A stretch of 64,000 bases of DNA from Dasypus novemcinctus (Eukaryota; Chordata; Mammalia; Cingulata; Dasypodidae). The stretch is from positions 161,134,216 through 161,198,215 of the forward strand of contig NC_080673.1 of NCBI RefSeq assembly GCF_030445035.2, read 5' to 3'. The notes beneath the pieces are model-generated. The model made no database searches, was not told the origin of the DNA, and was given only the letters and a program-made list of their open reading frames with translations. This document shows, piece by piece, positions 23,815 to 36,306 of the stretch (position 1 is the stretch's first letter; each line of letters begins with the position of its first letter). The position numbers and the translations under genes are program-made.

Positions 23815-24900
23815 TATTTATTCACTTAACATATAATTATTAGGCAACTACTTGTATACTAGACATTGTTCTAGATGCTGGGGTGATTACAGTGAACAAA
23901 ATAGATAAAATTACCTGCCTTCAATGAACATATTCAGAAAATAAATAGGATAAAAGCAAAATAAAATGTGTAGGATGATAGATAGTAACAAATGCCCAAT
24001 AAATTAATGAAGAATGGAAAGAGAAGAGGGATGGAGACTGAAATTTTAAATAAGATGATCAGAGACAACCTCATGTTGAATGTTATGTTTGACATGCCTA
24101 TCAGACAAGCAAATGAACTTGTCAATTAGGCAGTGAATAGATGGGAGAAGGCAACATTTGAGAAATGGCCTGAAGGCAGTGAGAGGGTTGACCTTGCAGA
24201 CATTTAAGGGGAAAGCATTTCAGGGAGAGTACAAAGCAAAGGTCCTAAGAAAGGAGGCTGGTATGGTTGGAGATAAGTGAGAGAAGGGGAGGGCATCAGA
24301 AGATGAAGTCAGGATGGCAATGGGAGAGGAGAGCAGATTATGTAGGGCCTTGTAGATTGAAGTCAACTCTTTTTTGCTTCTAATAAGAAAGTGCGGTTTT
24401 GATCCCAAGAGGACAAATTTAAACAGGATCACTTTGGTTACTATACTGAGAACAATCTGAAGGAAGACAAGAGAGGAAGCAGATAAACTGGTTAGAACAC
24501 ATCTTCAATAATCCAGAGAGCAGAAAATGGCAGTTTACATGAGTGTGATAACTAAAAAGGAATGACAAATTGTCAGATTCTTAATATATTTGGAAATAGA
24601 GCCAACAGGATTTGCAGATGGATTGAATATGGGTATAACAGAAAGAAAAGAGTCAAAAATAATAGCAAGTTTCAGAAGCTGAGCACCAGAAAGAAAAGTT
24701 GTCATTAATATTTGGCAGAAAAAGTTTGGTGGAAAATACAAAGGGGCTTATATCTAGACATGGCAAATTGAATATTCTTATTAGATGTCCAAGTATATTT
24801 GGCAAATAAGAAGTTGAATATATCAGACTGTTTGAGAGAAAAGCCATGACTGGAGAAATATATTTGGAAGCCACATACATATAAACGCAATTCCAGATCT
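23815..24900 (+). repeat. Ancient mammalian interspersed repeat, ~1 kb, family not assigned
   Basis: It has a chain of phrases seen in many mammalian genomes: 'ctagatgctggggtgattacagtgaacaaa', 'gcatttcagggagagtac', 'tgtagggccttgtagattg', 'ggatcactttggttac', 'agccaacaggatttgcagatggattg'. Minus-strand open frames here are not genes. Confidence 0.55.
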
Positions 24901-25169
24901 GTTTGATTCCCATACCTACCTTCTAACTATGAGAGAAATTGTCATTTCCATTTCTACATGTATTAGATTGTCTTTTCAAGAGTGTTTGTATGGCAAACAT
25001 CCTAGGAAACTAGAGAGTGACTCCCTCCAACCAGAGACAAGATTTGTTTCCTAATAAGGATAATAAAGATAATGCCTCCTGAGGGGAAAAGATTGCACAT
25101 GTTGGCTTATAGCCCCTTTAAAAGACTGGTTTCCTAAACATCATGTTTCTCTTCTATCACACAAACCTA

Positions 25170-25610
25170 TAATGGCAGGTTGAATTATGTACCCTAACAA
25201 ATGCATGTTCTTCATCTTAATCCGCATTCCTTTGGATATGAATCCATTGTAAATAGAACATTTTGCAGATGTTATTATTAGTCAAGGTGTGGAGAACTGA
25301 ACCAGAGTGGGATTTAATCCAGATTACTGGGGGCCTTATAAAGAAAATTTGGAAGTCAAAGAACCAGAAAGGAAAGGACATAGCCAAGAGATGGCTGAGA
25401 CAGAGATACAAGCCAAAGAACTTCAAGGATTACCACACCCAGCACCAGAATGTTACAGGCTCTGGGAGAAAGCAGGCCCTACCAGTATCTTGATTTTGGA
25501 CTTCTTGTAGCTGGAAAACTGTGAGACAATAAAATCCTGTTATTTAAGTCAACACATTGTATGGTATTTGTCATAGCACATTGGCAAACTAAGAAAACTA
25601 TTGTGTATGT
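25170..25610 (+). mobile_element. MaLR-type LTR
   Basis: It starts 'gcaggttgaattatgtaccc' and passes 'gccttataaagaaaatttgg', then 'gattttggacttcttgtagctggaaaactgtgagacaataaaatcc'. The order matches MaLR LTRs, with the polyadenylation signal at about 25530. Confidence 0.6.
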
Positions 25611-25894
25611 AGTATGTAACATCCACCTGAGCCCACTTTGCATCAACCCCATGAGACTGGTGGGCAGGGGACAATAAAACTATGATGCTCACGCTGCTGC
25701 GCATGAGTAATGAATTGTCTAAATTCTTTAGTTTCATTGTTTTCTTCCTGATAAAATTCATGGAAGTGTGTGGGAAGTGAGGTAACCTTGCAGCTGAAAT
25801 AGTAGCTTTTGCTTAGGGCTGCTTAATTGTATTGCAATAACCACTACTCTTTTATGCTACCTAGAAGACAAAACTGAATATTGAGGGATTAGAA

Positions 25895-27400
25895 AATGAT
25901 CAGAAGGGTGCAGGGAGAGAATGGAAAGAACATTCCAAACAGAAAAAACAGCATACATAAAGACCTGGAGAAAATTGAGAGGTTTAAAAAAAAATCACAA
26001 CTATCATTCCTAAGGCCTTCATCCAAGATCTTTATATACTCCAAATTATATCATGTAATTCTATTTGGCGCTAAGACCAAACTTTATCTCCCTATATGAT
26101 TTTTGCTTACATTAAAACTATCTAAGAATAAATAATCTTTTTGAGAGCAAATGCTAGGCATGCGAATTGACTCAGGTAATAGGATTGCAAATTTCAGCTT
26201 CAAGTGTAATGAAAATTATCTCATTAAAACTACAGTTAGTGCACATCTGATGGCTAAAATGAGAAATGTTAAACAGAGTAGCTCAGTATGGCCAGTACAT
26301 ATTGAGGCTAAAAGAGATAGGCAGGAAGAAATTCAGGATGGGACCTTTTATGTCCTACTGTTAAAGAAGTTGAATTTTCTCCTGGAGATTAAGAGGAACC
26401 ATTGAAATATTTATAACAAAGGCAGATATATGATCTGATTTTGAGGTTTGATTATGAGGTTTGAAAATAAAACCTTTCTGATACCAGAGGGAACTTTGGA
26501 CTGGAGAAAAAGAAACAAGAGTAGAATAAGATAAATCAGCCAGATAAGCCATGCAGGCAATGATAAAGGCCTTAGCAAAGGAGATTGAAAGGAGACAGAT
26601 TTAAGAGAGAATTAGGAGCTAAAATTAATTGACCTTAAAGTTAAAGTTGTATTTTTACAACTTTAAGTTAGAATAATTTCAATTATAAGTAACAGAACAA
26701 TTTTGGGTCATTTTCTCAAATAAGAAATATGGAGATAGGCAAGGTAGCAACAGGGCCTTAGGGATGTCAGAACTCTGTGTTGACTTCTCCATGATGCTGT
26801 CTCTCTTCCATGGTCTCACAGGACTTCCCCTCAGGCCCATTGACCAGGATTGGTCAATGCTGACACCATAGAGGCAAGAAAAATTGAATAAGATCTGGCC
26901 CCTTTAGTCTCTCTAATATGATGTAGACTCCAACAGTAAGGAAAAGAAGGCTGGGACTGGCTATTAAAGAAGCAACCAGTTGTGTCTGCCAGGGTAGTTA
27001 TTAGATTGCAGGGAGCCCGAGAATGAAGAAGTCAAACGACTTCTTAAATACCTGGCTTGGGCCATTGGCCCAATGGTATTGGCATTCACTGAACTAAACA
27101 ATGCAAGAGGAACCAGGTTGGAATAGGGAGTGATAAGTTCTCTTTGAACATGTTTGAACTGTCAGTTGGAAAGCCCAGAGCTCAGTTTGATAAGGAGTCT
27201 AGAGTTCAAGAGTGAGAGCTAAACTGGAGCTATAAGTTTGAGACAATTATATCTGAAGCCAAAGAGCAGACATGTTTGTTCAGAGGCAATGTGTAAAGTG
27301 ATAAGCAAAGACAGCCAAAGAAGTACTCCTAGAAAGAGAAACCCATTTAAGACATAAAAAGAAAAGTCTATAGAGGTAAGAAGGGAGGCAGTAGAGAGCA
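25895..27400 (+). repeat. Ancient interspersed repeats, same family as 23.8-24.9 kb
   Basis: 'gaatggaaagaacattccaaacagaaaaaacagc', then 'gaggtttgaaaataaaacc' and 'gaactgtcagttggaaagcccagagctcag' follow the same old family with gaps. 26660-26900 ('ataagtaacagaacaa', 'tggtctcacaggacttcc') looks like a separate old insertion. Confidence 0.4.
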
Positions 27401-27852
27401 AATTTTTCTTTTTTAAAGATTTATTTTTTATTTATTTCTCTCCTCTTCCCCCCAGCCACCCCCCACCCCCAGTTGTCTGCTCTCTGTGCCCATTTGCTAT
27501 GTGTTCTTCTGTGTCTGCTTGTATTCTTGTCAGCAGCACCAGGAATCTGTGTCTCTTTTTGTTGCATCATCTTGCTGCGTCAGCTCTCCAGGTGTGTGGC
27601 ACCACTCCTGGGCAGGCTGCACTTTTTTCATATGGGGCGGCTCTCCTTACGGGCTGCACTGCTTGCGCATGGGGGCTCCCCTACACGGGGGACACCCCTG
27701 CATGGCAGGGCACTCCTTGCACGCATCAGCATTGTGCATGGGCCAGCTCATCACACGGGTCAGGAGGCACTGGGTTTGAACCTTGGACCTCCCATGTAGT
27801 AGGTGGACACCCCATCTGTTAAGTCGAATCCACTTCCTAAGTTAGCAATTTT
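27397..27852 (-). mobile_element. Long DAS-type SINE, minus strand
   Basis: T-rich tail at 27412, C-rich run, G+C-rich body, then reversed B-box-like GGGTTTGAACC (27771-27781). Flanks AGCAAATTTTT (27397-27407) and AGCAATTTTT (27843-27852) differ by one base. Confidence 0.85.
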
Positions 27853-27895
27853 TAATATGGAAGAGTGATCAGTGGTATTAACATACTCCCAGGAG

Positions 27896-27993
27896 TGGAG
27901 TGGGTGTAGCTCAGTGGTTGGGTATATGCTTCACATGTTCGAGGTCCCAGGTTCAATCTCTGGTACCTCCTCAAAAAAAAAAAAAAAAAAAAA
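27896..27993 (+). mobile_element. Short DAS-type SINE (tRNA-derived monomer)
   Basis: TGTAGCTCAGTGGTTGGG (A box) and GGTTCAATC (B box) are spaced as in a tRNA and followed at once by a 21-base poly-A. It has no long body. It lacks a tRNA cloverleaf good enough to be a real tRNA gene. Confidence 0.8.
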
Positions 27994-30701
27994 GTGCTTC
28001 CAGGAGATCAAATTAGAAGAAAATGAAGAATGTCCATCACTTTTAGCACAAATGTGACTGGGTAACCATTGCCAAGAAAGAAAATATCTAGGAACATAGT
28101 TACAGAGAAAGAATTTTTGGTTGTTTGTTACGTTCCTTATTTTTGGAGGTGAGCAAAGTGAGCTCATAGGGAGAGACATGGTAGACAGGAGGAAAAGTAT
28201 GTGCAACAGCTCCAGTAACATTTAATTGTCAGAAAGTGTCTGTGTCTTGGATCTTTGTAGAACCAACACAGTCACCTACTGACTATCCAAGATGGTCACT
28301 AAAGTTGCCTCCACCTCCCCAATATATAACAAATTAGAAGCAATTTCTAATTTCATAACTTCCTCATTATTGCTGTTTCCTTCTTTTAAGAATACGTGTT
28401 ATCTATCAAGGCTAAGTTTTTGACGCTTATTTGCTTTATTGTTTTACTTGTTACAATGGGAAAAAATGAAATTTAATGGATATAGTATCTAAAGAAAAGA
28501 ACGTATCTTGTGGCAGTGACCTAAGGCAGGGTCCCAGTTGGTGTGGAAGAGTCCCTATTAAAGAAAAATTCCCAAACTTTTTTATCACTCTATTTTGTAT
28601 TTTTCTTTTTCAGTTATATCAAAATTTTAAATGAAATTTAAATGAAATTTTTAAATGGAAGTAGATGCTGATTTACATTGTAGTATATTTCAGGTTAATG
28701 TATTTTTTATTGTCTTTGCTGTCTGTTACATCTATTCTATAGGTCAGCCAGAGTGACCCACTTTCCATAAAGAACTATTGGGAAAAAACAAAATCCACAT
28801 TCTAAAGAAAATACAGTACATGCAGTGTAGCCTATCTTACAGTTCAGGTTAAATTCTGCCATCTTGTGTTTGAATGTAGCATAGCAGCTCTCATTTTAAA
28901 CTTAAATACTATACAATGAACAAAACTAAGCACCCACTGTGTGCCAAGATCTACCCTATGTGCTCAGCAGATAGCTGGGGACAAGACCACCAAAGTCCCT
29001 AATCTCATGGGGATTATAAAATACTTACTTTAATTATTATAGACATTTAAATCCATTTCAAAACCTCTCTTTATAAAGATTACACATTTCATTAAGTGGT
29101 ACAACTTATTTTTTATTGGTAAAAAAGATTGTCAATAACTTCTTTAGTCTATCACCTTAAATTATTGATCTATTTGCTCCTAAACTTTTCTCCCTAATTT
29201 TCAATGGCAAAAATTTTAGAATGCAATGATTCAGTTTTACAGCTACTATTGACAAAATGTATTTTTCAATGGTACACATTGTAATGTTTAACTCTAAATC
29301 TCTTACTTAGTGTTGTCATTTGAGAAGCCTCTGAAGCTATAATTTCATAGTTTATGATCCCAGGAAACTTTCTTTTTTAAATTACAGATGAGACAGTGCT
29401 TTATTCTAAGCTACTAAAATTGAAATTCCCTAAATCTCATTATATCGTCTTACCATCTACATTTTAAAATTTCTTATCTAAAGAAATATGAAAATCTCAG
29501 TGCTGCTATAAATTCCTCAAATTTCACTGTCTGACTTTTGTAGCTTCCAAAAAGTTTTTGTTTTAATTTAAGGGAACAGTGATTCAACTGTAACTGCTGC
29601 GTACAGGTGATGTGTTAGTGGTCCAGAATGAGCCTTCCTATAATGAATGCAAATATGATAAGATGTAAATCATGGGGGGCAGCTATAAGAAAATTTGCTT
29701 TTAAAGAAACTTTTAGGTTAATAATCATCCATTCCAGCTTTTGATTATACTAGACTATTGTTTTACCCTTGACAACCTGTGTCAAGAGATTGTCTCCACA
29801 TTCCTATGTGTGAAGACCACTGCAAGTTTCTCATTTAATAAATTGCCTCCTCTCTTTCAGTAAGCTAATATTGTAAACTTACCATGATAAGTTTTAATGT
29901 TTTTGGAGTTAGAGGTAGCTGGTAAAATAGGGCATTAGCCACAATCCCCAACTTTATCAGCCTCCAATGACCCCAAATAAACCCAAATCTAATTAAAAAC
30001 AATGAGGATGCTATGTAAATGTAGCTTCAAACCAAGTTCCCTGGTCTCTACTTAAAACCAGATGGCTCACTTGAAGCCCCACTTACATTAAAAAACTTAA
30101 TGTTCCCACTTCCCTACTCAGATTATATATTGTATTTTCTTTCAGAAATGGATGCTGTGAGCATATTCCACTTTCCCCCACGAAGGCATTTACCCCATCT
30201 GATTACATATTTGAATATCTGGATAAAATTATGAATAAATCTTATCACACATTTAGGCACCCTGCATTGCCTATACGGAATGCAAAAGCCAAAGACCCTT
30301 TTCTTAGCAATGTTTGCTCCTGCGTGATGAAAAAGATGGGCAACACCTTTACTCAGAAGTCATGAAATGCACCTCAGCAAATATATCCAACATCTCTGAG
30401 GGCCTTCTCATTCTGCTGGAGGATGGAATATAGCAAATGATTACACCTTTCCCCCTATGCATTACAACATCTATGTACTAGCTAGCAATTATTACAAAAA
30501 TAGTATGGAATAAACTACCCAAAGTCTCAATCATATTAGAAAGGGTGTGGATACAAGAAGTGATAGAGAATTTTGCCATCAGTATACCCACAAGTCATCT
30601 AGTAATGATGGCTATAAAATTATCTGCAGTCTGAGTCTAATCTGACATTACTTTTGCTTTTATTATACATTCTGACCAAGGAAAGCTAAAACATACACAT
30701 T
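27994..30701. other. Long stretch without genes or confident repeats
   Basis: A weak L2/MIR-like fragment lies at 28915-29010. The rest is diverged single-copy-looking DNA with no supported exon. Confidence 0.4.
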
Positions 30702-31109
30702 TATACACAGTTTCCTTTTTTTTTTTTTTTTTTAAAAGATTTATTTATTTATTTATTTCCCCCCCTCCCCTGGTTGTCTGTTCTTGGTGTCTATTTGCTG
30801 CGTCTTGTTTCTTTGTCCGCTTCTGTTGTCGTCAGCGGCACGGGAAGTGTGGGCGGCGCCATTCCTGGGCAGGCTGCTCTTTCTTTTCACGCTGGGCGGC
30901 TTTCCTCATGGGCGGCACTCCTTGCGCGTGGGGCTCCCCCACGGGGGGACACCCTTGCGTGGCACAGCACTCCTTGCGCGCATCAGCACTGCACATGGCC
31001 AGCTCCACACGGGTCAAGGAGGTCCGGGGTTTGAACCGCGGACCTCCCATATGGTAGACGGACGCCCTAACCACTGGGCCAAAGTCCGTTTCCCAATATA
31101 CACAGTTTC
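30702..31109 (-). mobile_element. Long DAS-type SINE with 13-bp duplication
   Basis: TATACACAGTTTC flanks it exactly (30702-30714 and 31097-31109). T-rich tail, C run, body, reversed GGTTTGAACC B box at 31029-31038 and A-box region near 31070. One of the best-preserved copies, probably young. Confidence 0.92.
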
Positions 31110-31285
31110 TTGATGCCCCCTATCAATACTCATGAGCTTACTCACTCACACCAATATATATCACTAGTTCCCCCTTCTGGCTGACTGCACAAGAGTCCTC
31201 CAAGACTTAGACTTACTTCCAGTTGAGTGCTTACAAATATTTTTTATATTTCAGAAAATATCATATGTATACAGCACACTAAGGT

Positions 31286-31397
31286 AAACCAGAGGAGTCT
31301 TATTTTTTAGGAGGTACCAGGATTGAATCAGGACCTTGAACATATGATGCAGGTACTCAACTACTAAGCTACACCTGCTCCATGAAACCAGAGGAGT
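31286..31397 (-). mobile_element. Short DAS-type SINE with 13-bp duplication
   Basis: AAACCAGAGGAGT flanks it exactly (31286-31298 and 31385-31397). The insert is an 86-base tRNA-like unit whose reversed B box reads GGATTGAATC and reversed A box 'ctaagctaca'. Confidence 0.85.
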
Positions 31398-31959
31398 TTT
31401 GAGAGCATCTACATCAAGCATCTATGTCAGTGGTTATATGTCAGGCTAGTTTATTAATTTCACCCTATTACCTAACTAAGACAAAAAATGAAATTCAAGG
31501 TATTAAGAAATATAATACATTCTAAATTTCTATGAAATTTCCAAATTAAATATTTTAAATTTTTTTCCTGCGGAATTTGAATTTGATTCATGAACATACC
31601 ACTATTTTCTAATAGATTTTATACTTGACATGGCAATAAGCAATTCCTGATAATGCTCTTTTTAATGGAGATCCCTCAGGAAGTTTTAGTCACATTCTAT
31701 AAAAAGCAAATAAGTTATAACAACAGGGAGAGGAAAATTTATTGGTTTTCCACCAACTACAACAACTCACTTTATAGTATTAAACAGAATTTGGATAATA
31801 AGATTTCATTAAATTGTATTTCATGGATTTAACTATTCTCTAAATCTAGCTGATATGCAGTAAGAAGGATCTGATTTACCACTTTGGTTGAAATAACTGA
31901 AATACTGTCCCAATAATGTCCTTGCAAGCCTTTTTTCCTCCTTGGTAGATCTCATCGAG

Positions 31960-32412
31960 GATCCTAGTATATGTGGGGACCCAGGCCCCCTTAAGCCCTC
32001 ACCATGTAGCCACCTGTGTGACCTAGGAGGCATAAGTTAAAGGATAACAACACTCCCCACAGCAGAGAGAATGTATAGATGTTACTATAAACTATAATCC
32101 TCCCAAAGCAGTAAATGTCCTTGGTAAATGTAATGAAAATATCACTACACCCCATTTGTTCACTTCCCCTGACCCTAGCAGGAACTCTGTTCTTATATCC
32201 TGTGGAATGGCCTTGTTCTAAAACCCTTTATACATCACCCCTCATTTACTCATCTCTTTGCAGAGCGCTATCTTCATTCTTTGACCAGCTGCCATAAAAT
32301 AAGTCTCTACTGTTTATAAGTCCCAATAAAGCTTATGTCTGATCCTCTGCCCATTGCATTCTTTCCTCTCGTGGCCTCACCAACTGGTGCCCTTCAGGAG
32401 TTGGGTTGTTAC
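31960..32412 (+). mobile_element. Probable solo LTR, class uncertain
   Basis: 'ggaatggccttgttctaaaaccctttatacatcacccc' (promoter-like), then AATAAAGCTT at about 32325 and a pyrimidine-rich U5 ending 'ttgggttgttaca'. This is retroviral LTR layout. The 5' limit is not clear. Confidence 0.5.
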
Positions 32413-33525
32413 AATATGCAACATTGTACTACAAGTTCTAGACAATTCAATTCCAGAAGACAAAGAAATAAAAAGCATCCAAATTGGAAAACAATTCCAT
32501 ATACAAAAGCAAATAAAATATTCCTATGTCTAGGCATAAATTTAAACAAGTATATGAAGGACATGTACACGGAAAACTATATAACATTGCTGAAAAAAAT
32601 TTTAAAAGCCTAAATAAATGGAAAGGCATTCCATGTTCATGTATTGGAAAATGACTAAATATTGTTAAGATGTCAATATATGCAAAACAATTTACCGATT
32701 CAATGCAATCCCAATCAAAATTCCAACTACAAAAGGCAAGTATCCCCATATATCCAAAACAAGAACAAAGTGAGAGGACTCATAGTTCCCTATCTTAAAA
32801 TTTATTACAATGATATAGTATTCAAAAGTGTGGCACTGGCACAATGGCAGAAATTTAGACCCATAGACTAGAAATGAAAATTCAGAAATAAAACTTTCTT
32901 ATCTCTGGAAATACGGTTTTGATAAGGGGTTGAATTCACTCAGTGGGGAAAGAATAGTGTCTTCAACAAATGGTGCTAGGAAAACCAGATGGCCACAGGC
33001 AAACGAATGAAAGCAGATCTCTACTGCACACTATATACAAAAATTAATTCAAAATGGTTCATACCTAAATATAAGAACTAAAACTATAAAATTCCTATAA
33101 GAAAATATAAGGGAATATCTTCAGGACCTCATATTGGGCAAAAGAAAATACAGATAGATTAGATTTGAAGTACTTGATGGTCATGATGGTAGCATAACAC
33201 TGCAATTAGCTAAACTGTATACATGAAAGTGGTTATTTTGAGAAATTTTATCTTGTATATATGATACCAAAAAACAAATTTTATAAATAACTTATAGAAC
33301 TGTACAACACAGAGTGACACCTAATATAAACTATGGCCTATAGTTAGTAATACAATTATAATAATAATAGTTTATCAATTTTAACAAAGGTATCACAGTA
33401 ATGCAGAATGTTAATAATAGGGAAAACTGTGTGTGAGGGGGTGTATTTGGGAATCTTGTATTTTCTGTATGATTTTTCTGTAAACTTAAAACTGCTCTAA
33501 TAAATATATTTTTTTTTAAATCTCT
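32413..33525 (+). mobile_element. L1, 5'-truncated, sense strand
   Basis: An ORF2 segment ('ggcataaatttaaacaag', 'caatgcaatcccaatcaaaattcc', 'caacaaatggtgctaggaaaaccagat') is followed by the 3'UTR ('gaactgtacaacacagagtg', 'gttaataatagggaaaactg', 'aaaactgctctaataaat') and a short poly-T/A end. The frame is broken. Confidence 0.8.
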
Positions 33526-35039
33526 TCTACCAAACCTTCAACCAAAACGCTGATTCAGAACTTTTCTGTTAATCTTGCCACTTCTTGGGCCTTTATTTGG
33601 AGGACAAGACATGGGTCCTTTCTATGTTCAGGTCATCCCTAAATATAAGGGAAATATCTCTATTGGAGTCTCGTGACTAGGAATACTTTATTAGGATTCA
33701 CTGGGTGATAGGGGAGGGTGATTTACATCTGTATCCCACAATACACTTAATTCACTGAGGCCAGGATATTTGTTCTACTCATATTGGTGTATAGAGCATA
33801 ATATAGGCTCTGAGTAAATGTTTATTAAATGAACAAACAACTGACTCAGCTTACATATCCCTCACTTTGTGAAAAGCATTTTTTCTGTCTAGTATTAAAG
33901 ATTTTGCTTTTGACTACATTACCTTCTTGGTTAAACTGACACTGAGTGTCAGATGGATTGCAAAAGGTGGGAAACACCAATTTAAGAGGGAAGAGAAGAC
34001 AGAACATGATACACTGCAATTAAAGTAGAATTAACCATGGTCAGTATTTATAGCAAGGCCAGAACTTATTTTCCTAGTTTTAGAAACACATAAAGAAGTA
34101 ACACCATTGAGAAAGTACACATTTCACAAAAGTCCCTCTGTGCTCCAGTACTATTCTCTGAAAAGTTGGTTTTGTTATTCTCAGTTCATTTTTTTTTTTA
34201 ATCACAGTAGGTGCACTCTAGATGTTTACTAGATAAGTGATAGTACTGGGAAGGTGTTAAAAACTACTTTTGTAAAACTAAGTCAAGGGTGCAGTGCTTA
34301 GCCACCTTATAGACTATGAAAAACTCTGCTGTTTGAAGTCCTTTAGTGATACTGAAACATCCCCCTCTTACCTAAAGGATCCAAGCCGTGGAGGTCGATT
34401 GAGCCAGAGAAGCAGCCTGGATTTATAACCCAGGTGCAAAACTTCAGATAAGAGATTTGGGAACAAAGCATTTCACATTTCTCTTAACTTTATAGTTTCT
34501 AAGGAACAGGACCATGAGTCTGCTTCTTCAACGTGCTGGTTATCTGGCTGAATTGTAACAGAATCTTAAAGAATGTTTCTGATAGGATATGGTCTAAGCC
34601 TCACAACCCTCGTCCTTTTGAGTGATTGCTACTTCATTAACAATAACCTCTCCAGTCCGGTTTTCTTCCTCCCACCTACTGAGCAAAGGCTTGGGGAATT
34701 CAGGGATGATTCTCCCTTCCTTTATCCCTTTACTAGAATCATTCAACATAGCCCATACCCCACAAAAAGCCCCTCTCGATATCCCCATATTGAGACGTAC
34801 CAAGGTTCCCTATGGTATTCGGTTTGTCCTTCTCCAATACGTTAACAATCTTTGATGAGCTTTATTGATTCAAAGCACTTGTTGCCATCATGCTTGCAAA
34901 GTAGGCGGTCAATAACTCGCCATTATAAGCAACAAAGTAATGATTTGTTGTGGTCACTGCATTTCCTACATGCTAAATCTCATAAAAGTGTCTACCGCAA
35001 TTCAACCTTTGAGAGGTGAATAAGAGAGTAACTGCAGGG
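33526..35039. other. Upstream flank of the GNPDA2 promoter
   Basis: No exon or strong repeat was seen. Single-copy-looking sequence next to the CpG island; could hold enhancer elements, but none can be named. Confidence 0.4.
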
Positions 35040-35131
35040 CGATGCCGCAGAAACTGGAAACTCTGGGTTTCCGGAGGCGCGAACTTCTTCTCCTGCGCTT
35101 CGCTTTTCATCCAGAACCACTGAGCGTCAAC

Positions 35132-35142
35132 GCGCATGCGCA
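35132..35142 (+). promoter_or_regulatory. NRF1 binding site
   Basis: GCGCATGCGCA is a full match to the palindromic NRF1 consensus. It lies about 170 bases upstream of the proposed exon 1 donor, in the core of the CpG island. NRF1 sites of this kind are typical of TATA-less housekeeping promoters. Confidence 0.7.
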
Positions 35143-35199
35143 GCGCCGCAGGCTTCGCTTCTGTCCCTTCCTGCACCTCGGTTTCCATCCGGGTCCCTG

Positions 35200-35301
35200 G
35201 GCTTCGCGCTCTCCGGTGCCTGCCCGGGTAGTTCCAGGGTTGCTTAATGCTGGTTGTTCCCGCTGGCCCAGCGTCGGAAGTACGTATTGAACTTTGAGCC
35301 G
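35200..35301 (+). other. GNPDA2: GNPDA2 exon 1 (5'UTR), start approximate
   Basis: The donor G|GTGAGC at 35301/35302 is the best splice donor seen in the CpG island and would join to the acceptor at 37322/37323. The 5' edge is a guess because no initiator element stands out. The exon carries no part of the deaminase frame, so it is taken as non-coding. Another donor within the island cannot be excluded. Confidence 0.5.
35275..35281 (+). promoter_or_regulatory. ETS/GABP-type site
   Basis: CGGAAGT lies just upstream of the exon 1 donor at 35302, in or next to the likely transcription start region. A second ETS-like CCGGAAGC is at 35413-35420. Both match the GGAA core with C/G-rich flanks. Confidence 0.45.
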
Positions 35302-35799
35302 GTGAGCCTAAGGGGACAGCGAGGAGATAAGGTGTCGGGCGGAGACCCGCCTGGCAGTTGCTCCAGAGCTTTGTGCAATAACGGGGACGGAGTACCGGAC
35401 GGGATTAGGGTTCCGGAAGCATCGGGGAGGGAGGTGGGAGGTGTCACTGATCTTTCTCCCCAAACCTTCCTGGTCGACCTCTCCGGAATTGGAGCTTCAT
35501 GGTTTCCCTGTCCCTTCTTCTCTAAGCACCTTTCTCCTGAACCTCTCCCCACACTTCTTAAGAATTCGTAACAATCATCCTTATTTGCCCCGCGATTGGG
35601 CCTGGAAGCCATGCAGATGAAGTGGGTCAGCAGCCCCCGCGGAGCGGGTAGGGATTGCAGTCTTCTCTGCTGCTTCCCAACCCTCCTCCGGGTCAGCCAT
35701 CCACATGAGCGGCCTGACCACCCCTGCCCCGCGCGCCCCTTCCACATCCGAGCCCCAGAGATTTTCAAGGTTATGTGCATAGTGTAGGGGAAAAGCTCA

Positions 35800-35900
35800 G
35801 AGCAGGGATTCGGGACGTCCTGGTCCTACCACTAACTAGGTTTGTGACCTAAGCGGTGTAGAAGTTCCCATCCGGCTCTGAAGTTCTGAAATTTTTGTTT
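35800..35900 (+). repeat. Possible MIR fragment
   Basis: 'gggacgtcctggtcctaccactaactaggtttgtgacct' resembles MIR, at the edge of the CpG island in intron 1. Confidence 0.4.
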
Positions 35901-36306
35901 CCGCAAGCGATGCTCATCCAGAATGAATCAGCACCAGCAGGAAGAATGAGGAAAGTGCTCTGTCATTTTTTTTAATACTATTTGAGCGTGATGCCATCGT
36001 CCAAAGCAGTTTGGATCTATGAGGAATGATCAAAATTGGAAAGGGCAAAATATTTTTATATGAGTAAATGTAATGAAGATATTTCTTTTCCTCTGGGTGA
36101 GGTGATCCATTTGGGACTTCTGGATTTGAAATCTGAATCCTGTAAAGAGTTTTGTTTTGTCTAAGAGTTGCTTGAATGTCCTTGCAATGAAGTCACCATA
36201 TTTGGAGTTCTTTTTCAAATTTAACCTGATTGTAAGAATCACCAAAATCTGTAATTTAATTGGTTTTTAGTCGGAAATGGCCACATGCAAAAGGTGAAGT
36301 CACTCT

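Larger units (their letters stand above)
35040..35780 (+). promoter_or_regulatory. GNPDA2: CpG-island promoter of GNPDA2
   Basis: This is the only stretch of the window that is rich in G+C and CpG; sequence on both sides drops back to A+T-rich. It sits about 2 kb upstream of the exon with the start codon. It holds a perfect NRF1 palindrome, ETS-type GGAA sites and no clear TATA box, which is usual for a broadly expressed housekeeping promoter. Long open frames on both strands here (for example 35244-35780 on the minus strand) follow from high G+C and resemble no known protein. Whether transcription is bidirectional cannot be told from sequence. Confidence 0.85.

Noticed and set aside
27896..27970. 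tRNA-like sequence with A and B boxes
   Set aside because: It is a SINE head: poly-A follows at once and the arms do not pair as a functional tRNA. The other heads (2403, 14810, 37034) were rejected for the same reason.
35244..35780. 178-codon open frame on the minus strand across the CpG island
   Set aside because: High G+C lowers stop frequency; the predicted peptide is low in family-like features, and the interval is the promoter and first exon of GNPDA2 on the other strand.
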